Positions 7,846-18,137 of a stretch of 40,759 bases of DNA are shown piece by piece. The notes under the pieces were generated by a model that saw only the letters and a list, made by a program, of their open reading frames with translations, searched no databases and was not told the DNA's origin. The stretch spans positions 1 to 40,759 of the forward strand of contig JAIORB010000114.1 in the NCBI GenBank assembly GCA_021108325.1. Reading direction: 5' to 3'. The DNA is from Bacteroidales bacterium (lineage in GTDB: Bacteria; Bacteroidota; Bacteroidia; Bacteroidales; UBA12077). The stretch's first letter is position 1, and each line of letters opens with the position of its first letter. The translations under genes were made by a program, and so were the position numbers.

Positions 7846-8971
7846 TTTTTACCAGTTTTAAAACTTCTTCAGCAATATTTTTTGCAGAATCGCGTAAAGC
7901 CATTCCTTTTATATTTTCTGATAATTTTTTAATCTGTCCTTTATTTTCAATTAATCCAAGTACAGCATCCACTAATTTTTCTCGGGCTTCCATATCTTTA
8001 ATCATGATAGCTGCATTTTTATTTACCAATGCCATTGCATTTTTTGTCTGATGATCTTCAGCCACATTTGGCGATGGAACCAGAATAACCGGTTTCCCAA
8101 CCAAACATAGTTCCGAAATGGTTCCCGCACCTGCTCTCGAAATAATAACATCTGCAGCAGCATAAGCCATATCCATTCTGGTAATAAAATCAAGCACTTT
8201 TATGTTCTTATATCCCGATTCATCAGCAACTTTTTTTGCATCAAGGAAATAATATTTTCCTGTTTGCCATAAAAGCTGAAATTCAGACTTCCCTATTTTA
8301 TTAATATCTCCTATTACACTTTGATTTACTGTTCGTGCCCCCAAACTTCCTCCAACAACTAAAATTGTTTTCTTATACTGCTCTAACCCAAAATATTTTA
8401 TGGCTTCCTCTTTACTTTCAATTTTATCCAGCAAATCCTGACGAACAGGATTACCCGTTAAAATAATTTTGTCTTTCGGAAAATATTTTTCCATTCCTTC
8501 ATAAGCCACACAAATCTTCTTAGCCTTTTTGGCCAATAATTTATTTGTAATTCCGGCATATGAATTTTGTTCCTGAATTAATGTTGGTATTCCTATTTTA
8601 TTAGCTATTCGTAAAACAGGCCCGCTGGCATAACCTCCAACACCAACTACCAAATCAGGTTTAAAATCCTTTATTATTCTTTTTGATTCCCGTAAACTAC
8701 TTATCAATTTAAAAATGAAACTTATATTTTTTAAAGTTAATCGTCGCTGTAATCCGGTAACAGGTAAACCAATAATTTTATATCCAGCGGCAGGAACTTT
8801 TTCCATTTCTATTTTACCCAATGCGCCAACAAAAAGAATATTGGTTTCAGGTTCAATTTCCTTTATAGCATTAGCAATAGAGATTGCAGGAAAAACGTGT
8901 CCTCCCGTTCCTCCTCCGCTGATAATGATATTTTTATTCTTCTGTTTCACTTTCTGTTTCTGATTCTGCAA
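7838..8971 (-). CDS. murG: Lipid II synthase MurG (UDP-GlcNAc transferase)
   Basis: GT28-family glycosyltransferase on the inner face of the cytoplasmic membrane. It adds GlcNAc to lipid I to make lipid II. The N-terminal loop SGGGTGGHVFPA is at about 18-29, the second glycine loop GVGGYASGP near 105, VVGGSLGART near 205, and the UDP-GlcNAc site SRAGAGTISEL near 275. No ATG is available: a TAA stands directly upstream of the TTG at 8971. The candidate starts are that TTG and a GTG at 8950, which gives MKQKNKNIIISGGGTGG, close to typical MurG N-termini. The TTG start would overlap ftsW by 38 nt, the GTG start by 17 nt. The stop overlaps the ORF6N gene. Confidence 0.95.
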   Translation of the reverse strand: MQNQKQKVKQKNKNIIISGGGTGGHVFPAISIANAIKEIEPETNILFVGALGKIEMEKVPAAGYKIIGLPVTGLQRRLTLKNISFIFKLISSLRESKRIIKDFKPDLVVGVGGYASGPVLRIANKIGIPTLIQEQNSYAGITNKLLAKKAKKICVAYEGMEKYFPKDKIILTGNPVRQDLLDKIESKEEAIKYFGLEQYKKTILVVGGSLGARTVNQSVIGDINKIGKSEFQLLWQTGKYYFLDAKKVADESGYKNIKVLDFITRMDMAYAAADVIISRAGAGTISELCLVGKPVILVPSPNVAEDHQTKNAMALVNKNAAIMIKDMEAREKLVDAVLGLIENKGQIKKLSENIKGMALRDSAKNIAEEVLKLVKNG

Positions 8972-10118
8972 TTAACTCTTCATTCTTTTCAACGCTTCGG
9001 CTTACACTTAAAATAATTCCGAATGCCACTCCTGTAAACAAAATTGACGAACCTCCCATACTAACTAAAGGAAGTGTTTGTCCTGTTACAGGAAAGAGGT
9101 GAACTGCTACACCCATATTTATCATAGCCTGAAAAACCAGGCTTATTGTTAATCCTATTGCCAGAAAAGCAGCAAATGTCCGCCTACTTTTCCGGACTAT
9201 TACTCCTGCCCTATACAAAAGAAACAAGTATAAAAACAATACAATAACTCCACCAAAAAATCCGTATTCTTCAATTATTATTGAATAAATGAAGTCTGAA
9301 TAAGGATGAGGTAAAAAGTTTCGTTGCGTACTGTTCCCCGGTCCTTTTCCAAATATCCCTCCTGTTGCAATGGCAATTTTACTTTGCTCTATCTGGTAAT
9401 TATCTTCACTTTCACCACTTGTAAAACTCTCTATTCGATGTTGCCAGGTTCCAACACGTCCTTGTTTTCCTGATATTACAACACCTGCAACAATTAGTGC
9501 TACCACTAAAACACCAACAAAGCCAACTCCTACAAGGTATTTCATTTTTACACGACCAATAAACATTAATAAGAACGATGTTGAAAACAAAATAACCGCT
9601 GTTGATAAATTTGCAGGCATAATTAAACCACAAACTATTACAACCGGTAAAATCAAAGAAACAAATGCACCATTAAAGTCATTTAGTTTTTTATCATCCT
9701 GACGCAATGATAATACACGAGCTATATACATTATCAAAGCTAATTTTGCAAAATCGGATGTTTGAATTGTAAATCCTAAGCCCGGCAAAGTCAACCATCG
9801 TGATGCCTGGTTCAGGCTTGTTCCCATTACCAAAGTAATTGCCAACAAGAAAATCGATAAGTACAAAAACACCTGCGATAAACGCGAATAATATTTGTAA
9901 GGAATCAGATGAGTAATAAATATTATACCCAATCCGGCAGCTAACAAAACAAAGTGCTTTATAATGTAATATGCTGTATTTCCTTCCTGGTATTTATAAG
10001 CAAGAGTTCCTGTCGAACTATAAACAGCTAACAATGAGAAAATTGAAAGTGTAAAAATCACTCCCCAGATTACTCTGTCGCCCTTAAAGTATTTAGACAG
10101 TATCTCCTTTAATCTCAT
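8934..10118 (-). CDS. ftsW: Septal peptidoglycan polymerase FtsW (SEDS family)
   Basis: Polytopic SEDS glycosyltransferase that polymerises lipid II at the septum together with the transpeptidase FtsI. About ten hydrophobic helices are visible. Family signatures are LAVYSSTGTLAYKY near the start, the RWLTLPGLGFTIQTSDFAKLALIMYIAR segment, GKGPGNSTQRNFLPHPYSDFIYSIIIEEYGF and the end segment PVTGQTLPLVSMGGSSIL. The length of 394 residues is typical. The tail is a run of ESETE repeats whose DNA is shared with the start of murG. It lies in the normal place between murD and murG. Confidence 0.97.
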   Translation of the reverse strand: MRLKEILSKYFKGDRVIWGVIFTLSIFSLLAVYSSTGTLAYKYQEGNTAYYIIKHFVLLAAGLGIIFITHLIPYKYYSRLSQVFLYLSIFLLAITLVMGTSLNQASRWLTLPGLGFTIQTSDFAKLALIMYIARVLSLRQDDKKLNDFNGAFVSLILPVVIVCGLIMPANLSTAVILFSTSFLLMFIGRVKMKYLVGVGFVGVLVVALIVAGVVISGKQGRVGTWQHRIESFTSGESEDNYQIEQSKIAIATGGIFGKGPGNSTQRNFLPHPYSDFIYSIIIEEYGFFGGVIVLFLYLFLLYRAGVIVRKSRRTFAAFLAIGLTISLVFQAMINMGVAVHLFPVTGQTLPLVSMGGSSILFTGVAFGIILSVSRSVEKNEELIAESETESETEE

Positions 10119-10157
10119 ATTCTTATCAGATTCCTTTGTTTAAAATTCAGTTTAAAA

Positions 10158-11492
10158 CTACAATTCTCTTACCGCTTGCTTAAATTGGTTTCCACGATCT
10201 TCATAATTATCAAAAAGATCAAAACTTGCACAAGCAGGCGATAATAAAACCGAATCACCTTTTTTGGCAAGGTAATATGCTGTTTTAACTGCTTCCGATG
10301 CAGATTGTACATCTATTATAGTTTCAACAATCTCACCAAAAACTTTGTGAATTTTCTCATTGTCTTTTCCAAGACAAATAATTGCTTTTACCTTTTTTCG
10401 CACTAATTCTTCCAAAATCGAATAATCATTTCCTTTATCGATTCCACCAGCGATCCAAATTAAATTATTGGAAACACTTTCAAGTGCATACCATGTTGAA
10501 TTAACATTTGTTGCCTTTGAGTCGTTAATAAACTCTATACCATGTACTTTTAGTACCGGTTCAAGTCGATGCTCAACACCTTGAAAGTTACTCAGGCTTT
10601 CGCGAATATCTTCCTTCCGGATTTTAAGCACCTGTGAGGCAATACCGGCAGCCATTGAATTATACGTATTGTGCTGCCCTTTTAAAACTAAATCTTGTAT
10701 TGACATAGTTAGCTCGTTTGATTTATATTTAATTTTAAAGATTTCATTTTCTTTATATGCTCCCTCAGCAAATTTTTGATTTAATGAAAAAGGAAGCTGT
10801 TTTGCTTTTATATCTCGTTTTGCAAGTTCTGATATTGTTACCTCATCATCGACACAATAAATAAAAATGTCTTTTTCAGTTTGATTCTGAATAATCCTGA
10901 ATTTTGAATTGGTATACTCCTGCATTCCATCGTACCTGTCCAGGTGATCGGGTGTTATATTCATTAAAATGGCAATATCCGCTTTGAAATCATACATTCC
11001 ATCCAATTGGAAACTGCTCAATTCAATTACATAATAATCAAAGTTTTCACCTGCAACCTGCTGTGCCCAACTCTGACCAACATTTCCTGCTAATCCAACA
11101 TTTAATCCTGCATTTTTCAGGATATGATAAATCAATGTTGCTGTTGTTGTTTTTCCATTGCTTCCGGTAATACATATTTTAAAAGCATCTGTATATCGCG
11201 AAGCATATTCTATTTCAGATATAACAGGAATTCCTTTGTCAATAGCTGATTTAACTATAGTAACTTTTTCTGGTATTCCCGGGCTTTTAATTATTTCATC
11301 AGCATTAAGAATTAAATCATTTGTGTGCTTATTTTCTTCCCAGGAAATTTTATACTCATCAAGTTTTTCCCTATACTTTTTCTTTATCTGCCCAAAATCA
11401 GAAACAAAAACATCGGCGCCATTCTTACGAGCAAGAATAGCAGAACCTACTCCACTTTCGCCAGCACCTAATATGACAATTCGTTTGCTCAT
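10158..11492 (-). CDS. murD: UDP-N-acetylmuramoyl-L-alanine--D-glutamate ligase
   Basis: Cytoplasmic Mur ligase that adds D-glutamate to UDP-MurNAc-L-Ala. The N-terminal loop ILGAGESGVGSAILA is at about 7-21, the ATP P-loop TGSNGKTTT at 109-117, MNITPDHLDRYDGM near 190, and NDSKATN near 320, with a C-terminal LLSPACASFDLFDNYEDRG motif that is characteristic of MurD. The length of 444 residues is normal. It starts 8 nt after the mraY stop and is followed by ftsW at 39 nt. Confidence 0.98.
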   Translation of the reverse strand: MSKRIVILGAGESGVGSAILARKNGADVFVSDFGQIKKKYREKLDEYKISWEENKHTNDLILNADEIIKSPGIPEKVTIVKSAIDKGIPVISEIEYASRYTDAFKICITGSNGKTTTATLIYHILKNAGLNVGLAGNVGQSWAQQVAGENFDYYVIELSSFQLDGMYDFKADIAILMNITPDHLDRYDGMQEYTNSKFRIIQNQTEKDIFIYCVDDEVTISELAKRDIKAKQLPFSLNQKFAEGAYKENEIFKIKYKSNELTMSIQDLVLKGQHNTYNSMAAGIASQVLKIRKEDIRESLSNFQGVEHRLEPVLKVHGIEFINDSKATNVNSTWYALESVSNNLIWIAGGIDKGNDYSILEELVRKKVKAIICLGKDNEKIHKVFGEIVETIIDVQSASEAVKTAYYLAKKGDSVLLSPACASFDLFDNYEDRGNQFKQAVREL

Positions 11493-11500
11493 TTTTGTTT

Positions 11501-12748
11501 TTATCTGATTTTAAGCGTTACTATCGTGATAACTGCGAGAATTATCCCAATTATCATAAATCGCATTACAATTTTTGGCTCAGGGTATCCTTTCATCTGA
11601 TAATGATGATGTAAAGGAGACATCTTAAAAATCCTCCGGCCTTCGCCAAACTTGCGTTTTGTATATTTAAAATATCCTACCTGCATTACTACCGATAAAT
11701 TCTCCATCAAGAAAATACCACACAAAATAGGAATCAATAGTTCTTTTCGAATGATAATTGCAAATACTGCTATGATACCACCTAAGGCTAAACTTCCAGT
11801 ATCGCCCATAAAAACCTGTGCCGGATATGAATTATACCATAAGAAACCAATGGTTGCACCAATAAATGCACTCATAAATACTACCAGTTCACCGGTATAC
11901 GGGATATACATAATATTCAGGTAATCGGCATAAATTACATTACCGCCTACATAAGCCAGTATTCCTAATGTTGCTCCGATAATTGCGGATGTGCCTGTTG
12001 CTAATCCATCCAAACCATCGGTTAGGTTTGCGCCATTGGAAACTGCTGTAACAATTAATATTACCACAATTACGAATACCAGCCAGGCGGCCTTTTGACT
12101 GTGTTTTCCCAAAAATTTAACAAGATATTCGTAATCAAATTCATTGTTTTTGAAAAATGGAATAGTCGTTTTTGTTGATTTTATATCATGAGAAAATTGT
12201 TGCGTATTTTTTTCAATTGTATTTTCCTTTATTATTTGTTCTGTCGTAATACTTTTACTTTCAATATTTTTTTTACGAACTACAACATCATTGTTCAGAA
12301 AAAGAGTTAAACCAACAATTAGTCCCAAGCCAACCTGTCCTACAATTTTAAATTTACCTGCAAGGCCTTCTTTATTTTTTTTAAATGATTTAATATAGTC
12401 ATCTAAAAACCCAATAAACCCGAGCCATACAGTAGTAATAAGCATTAAAATCACATAGATATTTAATATATCAGCAAATAATAAAGTTGGAATAATTATA
12501 GATCCCAGGATGATAATTCCTCCCATTGTCGGAGTTCCTTTTTTACTCATTTGACCCTCTAGTCCAAGATCTCTAACTTCTTCTCCTATTTGTTGTTTTC
12601 GCAAAAAATTAATAACCCGTTTACCAAAAATCATCGAAATAATAAGAGAAGTAATTACGGTCATCGCCGAACGAAACGAAATGTATTGAAACATTCCTGC
12701 GCCCGGGAAATTAAACTGATCTAAATATGCAAAAAGATAATAAAGCAT
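11501..12748 (-). CDS. mraY: Phospho-N-acetylmuramoyl-pentapeptide transferase
   Basis: Integral membrane enzyme that moves phospho-MurNAc-pentapeptide from UDP to undecaprenyl phosphate, giving lipid I. Motifs seen are [12 protein letters not shown] (about 69-80), [10 protein letters not shown] (about 111-120) with the catalytic Asp pair, [10 protein letters not shown] (241-250), [12 protein letters not shown] (near 310) and the [10 protein letters not shown] loop (near 375). At 415 residues it is longer than the roughly 360 of Escherichia coli because of a polar insertion at about 152-215. That insertion stays in frame and is flanked by good membrane helices, so it is an insertion and not a frameshift. 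Confidence 0.97.
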   Translation of the reverse strand: MLYYLFAYLDQFNFPGAGMFQYISFRSAMTVITSLIISMIFGKRVINFLRKQQIGEEVRDLGLEGQMSKKGTPTMGGIIILGSIIIPTLLFADILNIYVILMLITTVWLGFIGFLDDYIKSFKKNKEGLAGKFKIVGQVGLGLIVGLTLFLNNDVVVRKKNIESKSITTEQIIKENTIEKNTQQFSHDIKSTKTTIPFFKNNEFDYEYLVKFLGKHSQKAAWLVFVIVVILIVTAVSNGANLTDGLDGLATGTSAIIGATLGILAYVGGNVIYADYLNIMYIPYTGELVVFMSAFIGATIGFLWYNSYPAQVFMGDTGSLALGGIIAVFAIIIRKELLIPILCGIFLMENLSVVMQVGYFKYTKRKFGEGRRIFKMSPLHHHYQMKGYPEPKIVMRFMIIGIILAVITIVTLKIR

Positions 12749-12752
12749 ATGC

Positions 12753-14231
12753 TTACTGGTTATATAGTTCGTTAAAAATTTGTTTTATCACTTCTCGATC
12801 ATCAAAATGCTGTTTTACTCCCTCAACTTCCTGGTGTGTTTCATGACCTTTTCCTGCTACCAGAATTATATCTCCTTTTTTTACAAGTAAACATGCTGTT
12901 CTGATTCCTTCCTTTCTATCAGCAATTGCCAATACTTTCTTTTTGTTTTCTGTATCAATCCCTGCTTTCATATCTTCGATAATAGTATTTGGATCTTCAG
13001 ATCGTGGGTTATCGGAAGTGAGTATTACCTTATCGCTATGAACTGACACTATCCTAGCCATTTCAGGGCGTTTTGTTTTATCGCGATCGCCCCCGGCACC
13101 AACAACAGTAATTAATTCCTGATTATCGTTACGGATTTGATTAATAGCATTTAAAACATTTAACAAAGCATCCGGAGTATGAGCATAATCAACAATTGCT
13201 GTAATTCCATTTTCTGACCTCAGTGTTTCAAACCTGCCTTCGACAGGTTTTATTTCACTCAATGTTGTAAGAACTTCGTTTTTATCAAACTCAAGCATTG
13301 TAGCACATGCGTAAACTGATAATACATTATAAGCATTAAACCTTCCCACAAAATATGTCCAAACATCAGTATTATCAATATTCAACATAGTTCCCTCGAA
13401 ATGGCTTTCGATAATCTTAGCCTTAAAATCTGCGCCTGATCGAACAGCATAATTCTTTACTTTCGCGTTGCAGTTTTGCACCATTGCATTTCCGTTCTTA
13501 TCGTCAGTATTTATCAATGCAAAACTTTCAGGTTTTAAATCATCAAAGAATTTCTTTTTGGCTTTAATATATTCGGCAAAAGTTTTATGATAATCTAAAT
13601 GATCATGTGAGATATTTGTAAATAATGCTCCTGCAAAATCAAGTCCCGCAATTCTATTCTGATCAATGGCATGCGAGCTTACTTCCATAAAACAATATTC
13701 GCAACCATAATCGACCATTTGCCTCATGAGTTTATTTATTTGAACAGCATCTGGCGTTGTGTGTGTAGCATCAATGGTTTTATCATCAATATAATTTCTT
13801 ACTGTTGAAAGCAATCCAACTTTACGCCCCAGTTTTCGAACCAAATTATATAATAATGTTACTGTTGTTGTTTTACCATTTGTTCCGGTAACACCAACCA
13901 GTTTTAATTTTGAAGATGGATTTTCATAATAAGCTGATGCTAATTTACCCAGTGCCTGTGATGAATTTTCAACTTGTATAAAAACAACATCTTTAAATTG
14001 CTCGGCAGGAATGGTTTCACAAACAATAGCTTTTGCTCCTTTTTCAATGGCCGTGTTAATAAAATCATGACCATCGACCTGCGTTCCTTTAACTGCAACA
14101 AACAAACACCCTAAATTCACTTTTCGGGAATCGAAAATAATTGCTGTAACAGGTATTTCGGCATTACCTATTAACTGAGTAACTTTTACAGATTTTAATA
14201 TGTCGCTTAAAACTTTCACTTCAACTTTCAA
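12753..14231 (-). CDS. murE: UDP-MurNAc-tripeptide synthetase MurE, meso-DAP type
   Basis: Cytoplasmic Mur ligase that adds the third peptide residue to UDP-MurNAc-L-Ala-D-Glu. The ATP P-loop [10 protein letters not shown] is at about 114-123, [13 protein letters not shown] near 158, [13 protein letters not shown] near 210, and [11 protein letters not shown] near 345. The motif SDNPRSEDP contains DNPR, the established marker of ligases that add meso-diaminopimelate and not lysine. The length of 492 residues is normal. It starts 1 nt from the end of ftsI and ends 4 nt before mraY. Confidence 0.97.
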   Translation of the reverse strand: MKVEVKVLSDILKSVKVTQLIGNAEIPVTAIIFDSRKVNLGCLFVAVKGTQVDGHDFINTAIEKGAKAIVCETIPAEQFKDVVFIQVENSSQALGKLASAYYENPSSKLKLVGVTGTNGKTTTVTLLYNLVRKLGRKVGLLSTVRNYIDDKTIDATHTTPDAVQINKLMRQMVDYGCEYCFMEVSSHAIDQNRIAGLDFAGALFTNISHDHLDYHKTFAEYIKAKKKFFDDLKPESFALINTDDKNGNAMVQNCNAKVKNYAVRSGADFKAKIIESHFEGTMLNIDNTDVWTYFVGRFNAYNVLSVYACATMLEFDKNEVLTTLSEIKPVEGRFETLRSENGITAIVDYAHTPDALLNVLNAINQIRNDNQELITVVGAGGDRDKTKRPEMARIVSVHSDKVILTSDNPRSEDPNTIIEDMKAGIDTENKKKVLAIADRKEGIRTACLLVKKGDIILVAGKGHETHQEVEGVKQHFDDREVIKQIFNELYNQ

Positions 14232-16361
14232 TTAATTAAATGACATTTCGAGAACTACAAGATCTCCTCTTGAAACTCTTCCTCCCGGAGTAATCGATTG
14301 TTTCAAAATTGTTCCACGACCCTGCAACTCAACACTCATACCTATATTCTCAAGGATAAAAACAGCATCTTTAACTCCCATTCCTTTTACATTAGGCATT
14401 AAATTTTCAGTAATGGTTCTATTTCCCAGCTTCACACAAGAATCCAACTTTGTTGTTATAACCCAATCGGAAACTACATCTTTGTCATTTACATTTATTC
14501 CTAAATCAGTAAGAGCATATTTCAGTTCATCTTTATAACTGTTCTTTGTATATGGTATTTTCACTTCGCTTGTTGTTTCATCTGTTGCAAGGTTTAATCC
14601 ATCGTACATTTCAAAATTTGTAGCATAAACCTTATCGGCAATTTCTCTAAATACAGGACCCGCAACGATGTTTCCGTAATAAACATTTCGTGATGGCGCA
14701 TTTACTACTACTATACATGAGTACTTCGGATTATCGGCCGGGAAATATCCTGCGAAAGATGCCTGATAACTAATCCTCGATTTATCAATATAGCCTGATT
14801 CTTTATTTGCTATTTGTGCTGTTCCTGTTTTTCCGGCAATTTTATAGTTGGTATTTCTTATATTTTTTGCAGTACCACGTTCCACAACCCCTTCAAGCAT
14901 TATTTTCACTTTTCGCAAAGTAGACCTTGAGCAAATAGACTGCTTTAATACTTTCGTATCGAATATTTTAACTAAATCACCATGATACATTAATCCTTTT
15001 ACAAACTTTGGTTGCACCATCTTACCATCATTGGCAATTGCATTATAAAATGTAAGCATTTGTAATGGAGTTAACCGAACCTCATAACCAATTGACATTT
15101 GTGGCAATGTTACACCCGACCAGAACTTATCGCCCGGATATTTAATTTCAGGTTCGCCTTCACCTTTAATTGCAATTCCCAAACGATTATTCAGGTTCAT
15201 ACTGTAAAGGCGATTAATAAATTTCTCTTCTTTTCCGATATAGTAATCGGTTACTAATTTTGAGATACCAACATTCGATGAAACTTCAAAAACTTCCTGA
15301 ACCGTACATATCCCATGACCGCCTTTTTTTGTATCCGTAATTTTTTTATCGTAATAAAGTATTTCGCCATTGCCTGTATTCACAGTATCGTCCAAATCGA
15401 CATAACCATCTTCCAATAAGGCAATTATAGATGCCAATTTAAAGGTTGAACCCGGAGCTCTGCTTTCGCCAATTGCATAATTGTATAATTCTTTATATTG
15501 ACCTTTACTATTTCTCTCGAGGTTTACTATTGCCTTTATTTCTCCTGTTGAGACTTCCATTAAAACAGCCGTTCCATGCTGTGCTTCGTGACGAATTAGT
15601 TGTTTTAACAAAGCATTTTCGGCAACATCCTGAATATCGACATCAATTGTTGAAATCACATCCATCCCATCTTTAGGCTCCACTTCATTACCATCATGAA
15701 CAGGCATCCATACGTTTCCGTTTAATCGTTGCATGAGTCTGACACCATCAACACCTTTCAGCTCTTTATCAAAAGCACCTTCAATTCCCACTATATTTCC
15801 GCCTTCCCCTTTTGTAGTATAACCAATTGTTCTTGCAGCCAAGCTAACATGGGGCTGAATTCTAAGGTTTGTTTGTAAAGCAATAAATCCGCCTTTATAC
15901 TGTCCCAATCTAAAAATCGGGAATGTTTTTAATTTTTTAAGTTGATTGTAATTAACCCTGCGCATTATTAAATGAAATCGCTCGCCATTTCTGCGAGCTT
16001 TTACTAATTCGCTTTTATATTCTGTCGCAGATTTATCTCGAAAAAGCTCAGATAACTTATAAGCCAAAGAATCAATGTTTGAGTTAAAAGTGGCATCATC
16101 CATTCCCGTACTTCGAGTATCCATACGTATTTCATAGTATGGTACAGAGCTCGCAAGTAACCTTCCATCTGTTGCCAGTATATCTCCTCGATTCGATTCG
16201 ATTGTAATATCCTTTAAGGTAAGTGATTGAGCCTTTTCTTCCCATTTACCACCTTCTATTAACTGCAGATAGAGAATCTTGCCAATAATAAGAATAGCAA
16301 AAGCAAGCATGAAAATATATATCACACCAACTCTCCATACTATTTCTTTTTTTAAAGGCAT
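14232..16361 (-). CDS. ftsI: Septal penicillin-binding protein (FtsI/PBP3-type transpeptidase) with PASTA domain
   Basis: Class B penicillin-binding protein that crosslinks septal peptidoglycan with FtsW as partner polymerase. It has one N-terminal membrane helix (about 11-35), a PBP dimerisation domain (about 50-220) and a transpeptidase domain with SxxK at Ser305-Lys308 (APGSTFKLA), SSN at 361-363 and KTG at 510-512. A PASTA-like domain covers about 650-709 (LMPNVKGMGVKDAVFILENIG). The total of 709 residues is longer than Escherichia coli FtsI (about 590), mainly through that C-terminal part. Position directly after the ftsL-like gene supports the assignment over a sporulation-type PBP. Confidence 0.96.
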   Translation of the reverse strand: MPLKKEIVWRVGVIYIFMLAFAILIIGKILYLQLIEGGKWEEKAQSLTLKDITIESNRGDILATDGRLLASSVPYYEIRMDTRSTGMDDATFNSNIDSLAYKLSELFRDKSATEYKSELVKARRNGERFHLIMRRVNYNQLKKLKTFPIFRLGQYKGGFIALQTNLRIQPHVSLAARTIGYTTKGEGGNIVGIEGAFDKELKGVDGVRLMQRLNGNVWMPVHDGNEVEPKDGMDVISTIDVDIQDVAENALLKQLIRHEAQHGTAVLMEVSTGEIKAIVNLERNSKGQYKELYNYAIGESRAPGSTFKLASIIALLEDGYVDLDDTVNTGNGEILYYDKKITDTKKGGHGICTVQEVFEVSSNVGISKLVTDYYIGKEEKFINRLYSMNLNNRLGIAIKGEGEPEIKYPGDKFWSGVTLPQMSIGYEVRLTPLQMLTFYNAIANDGKMVQPKFVKGLMYHGDLVKIFDTKVLKQSICSRSTLRKVKIMLEGVVERGTAKNIRNTNYKIAGKTGTAQIANKESGYIDKSRISYQASFAGYFPADNPKYSCIVVVNAPSRNVYYGNIVAGPVFREIADKVYATNFEMYDGLNLATDETTSEVKIPYTKNSYKDELKYALTDLGINVNDKDVVSDWVITTKLDSCVKLGNRTITENLMPNVKGMGVKDAVFILENIGMSVELQGRGTILKQSITPGGRVSRGDLVVLEMSFN

Positions 16362-16369
16362 AAATTCGG

Positions 16370-16750
16370 TTATTCTTCAATAATTATTTTTTTAGGCGGC
16401 TCCACTGATTCAATTAAACCCAAGCCTTTGCTTTCAACTAATTTTGTAACTTCCGATTGTTTGCTATTAAACATCAACTCGGATGACGTTGTTATAGCTT
16501 CTGCCCGTAAATCATTTATTTCTTTTGTTAGTTCGATACTGGCACGAACAACTTTTTCAGCATGATATCTGTTAGCGATATAGATAAATGCCAGAATAAC
16601 AAGAAAAACAATGTACGGAAGCTGTTTCAAAACAAAATCATTAGCAATCAGGGAACCATCGAGCAGGTCTTTAATAGAACCAAATTTTTGTTCTTTGCGT
16701 TCTATCTTTTCTTCTATAAACTCTACATTTCCTTTTTTATCGCTAATCAT
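16370..16750 (-). CDS. ftsL: FtsL-like cell division protein
   Basis: Small bitopic protein of 126 residues with a charged cytoplasmic part (1-40), one membrane helix at about 45-62 (LPYIVFLVILAFIYIAN) and a predicted coiled coil to about residue 110 (ASIELTKEINDLRAEAITTSSELMFN). This layout and its position between rsmH and ftsI match the FtsL-like proteins of Bacteroidota, which bridge to FtsQ and activate FtsW-FtsI. Sequence identity in this family is weak, so the call rests on architecture and synteny. Its ATG overlaps the end of rsmH by 4 nt. Confidence 0.85.
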   Translation of the reverse strand: MISDKKGNVEFIEEKIERKEQKFGSIKDLLDGSLIANDFVLKQLPYIVFLVILAFIYIANRYHAEKVVRASIELTKEINDLRAEAITTSSELMFNSKQSEVTKLVESKGLGLIESVEPPKKIIIEE

Positions 16751-17643
16751 ATTCTTTCTGCTATTCGTAATTTTGCACTTCGTGCTCTATTGTTTTCCTT
16801 AATTTCATCTTCGTCAGGTACAATTATCTTTCTGTTTACTGCCTTAAACGGAACTTCTATATTTCCAAAAAAATCTTTTTCTACTTCACCTTCGAACAAA
16901 CCGTTTTTAATAAAATTCTTAACAATTCTATCTTCTAACGAATGATATGTAATAACTACCAACCGTCCGCCCGGCTTTATTACCTTGGTCGTTTGAAAAA
17001 GCATATCTTTTAAAAACTCCATTTCGCGATTTACTTCAATTCGTAATGCCTGAAATACTTTTGCCAAAAACTTATGTTCTGCATGTTTTGGTAAATAAGG
17101 CATTAAAACATCAGTAAACTCTTTTATTGTTTCTATTTTCTTGTTTCCTCTTTGATCAGCGATTGCTTTTGCCAGTTTTCGACTATTTTTTAACTCGCCA
17201 TATTCCCAAAAAATCTTAGCCAAATGTTCTTCTTTATATTCATTCACCACATTCTTAGCTGAAGTCTTTGCGCTTTGATTCATTCGCATATCAAGCTCAC
17301 CATCAAAACGAAATGAAAATCCACGTTTAGGATCATCGAAATGGTGCGACGAAACACCTAAGTCTGCTAATAAACCATCAACCTGGTCTATTTTATGGTA
17401 CTTCAAGAAATTCTTCAAGAACCTGAAATTGTGATTAACAAAAACAAATCGCTTATCATCAATTAAATTTGGCAAAGCATCATCATCCTGATCGAATGCT
17501 ACCAGTTTGCCTTTATCTATATGTTTTATGATTTCCCGTGAATGGCCTCCACCACCGAAAGTTACATCGACATAAATCCCGCTTGGCTTAATTTGCAAGC
17601 CATTAATACTCTCTTTAAGCAAAACTGGTGTATGATATCCCAT
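16747..17643 (-). CDS. rsmH: 16S rRNA (cytosine(1402)-N(4))-methyltransferase
   Basis: RsmH (MraW) methylates N4 of C1402 in 16S rRNA using S-adenosylmethionine. The start MGYHTPVLLKESINGL is the family's typical N-terminus. The SAM loop DVTFGGGGHSREI is at about 27-39, FDQDDDAL near 50, GLLADLGVSSHHFDDPKRGFSF near 93, and LVVITYHSLEDRIVKNF near 225 holds the family's conserved motif. The length of 298 residues is normal. It directly abuts mraZ and overlaps the ftsL-like gene by 4 nt. Confidence 0.98.
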   Translation of the reverse strand: MGYHTPVLLKESINGLQIKPSGIYVDVTFGGGGHSREIIKHIDKGKLVAFDQDDDALPNLIDDKRFVFVNHNFRFLKNFLKYHKIDQVDGLLADLGVSSHHFDDPKRGFSFRFDGELDMRMNQSAKTSAKNVVNEYKEEHLAKIFWEYGELKNSRKLAKAIADQRGNKKIETIKEFTDVLMPYLPKHAEHKFLAKVFQALRIEVNREMEFLKDMLFQTTKVIKPGGRLVVITYHSLEDRIVKNFIKNGLFEGEVEKDFFGNIEVPFKAVNRKIIVPDEDEIKENNRARSAKLRIAERI

Positions 17644-18114
17644 TTATTTATCATTTTCCAGATTTAATTCACCTCCCATAATTTTTTCAGCCAAAGCTGC
17701 AAAATCATCATAACCTTCTTCGGCCGAATCATACAATTCTTTAGACCAAATCTCTATTTTCCCGTCTTGTCCCGTTAAGATTGCTTCTTTAGATATATTT
17801 GCAAGGTCCAGTAATCGCTTTGGAATTAACATCCTGTTGTTGCTATCAAGAATAATTTCTGCTGATCCTCGATAAAAATTTCTTAGAAACTTATTGTGCT
17901 CCTTGTTGTAAGGATTAATTTTACTTCGAATTATAGAGTTTTGTCTTTCCCATTCTTCAATTGGAAAGAGAACTAAGCACTCTTCAAAAATATCTTTTTT
18001 AACAACAAATCGACCCTGGGAAACAGACCCCATCTGCTTCTTGAGTGTTGAAGGAAAAGTCACCCTCCCTTTTTCATCAACCTTACAATTATAATCACCG
18101 ATAAATGTTATCAT
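17644..18114 (-). CDS. mraZ: Transcriptional regulator MraZ
   Basis: First gene of the dcw operon and its known regulator in other bacteria. The 156-residue protein has two AbrB/SpoVT-like halves: IGDYNCKVDEKGRVTFPSTLKKQM (about 4-28) and GSAEIILDSNNRMLIPKRLLDLANI (about 83-107). MraZ forms ring-shaped oligomers and binds a series of short direct repeats upstream of its own gene. Such repeats are present here at 18155-18190, so it probably represses its own operon. It directly abuts rsmH. Confidence 0.97.
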   Translation of the reverse strand: MITFIGDYNCKVDEKGRVTFPSTLKKQMGSVSQGRFVVKKDIFEECLVLFPIEEWERQNSIIRSKINPYNKEHNKFLRNFYRGSAEIILDSNNRMLIPKRLLDLANISKEAILTGQDGKIEIWSKELYDSAEEGYDDFAALAEKIMGGELNLENDK

Positions 18115-18137
18115 GTATATTGCCTATTTAACTTGTA

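Noticed and set aside
11158..11508. 116-residue plus-strand open frame inside murD
   Set aside because: Antisense to the conserved murD N-terminal domain; composition is that of a mirrored frame.
12090..12295. Frameshift or fusion in mraY
   Set aside because: The extra segment is in frame, and both flanking conserved motifs are intact.
16562..16945. 127-residue plus-strand open frame across ftsL-like and rsmH
   Set aside because: Entirely antisense to two well-supported genes, low-complexity translation (Phe, Ser, Leu rich), no family signature.
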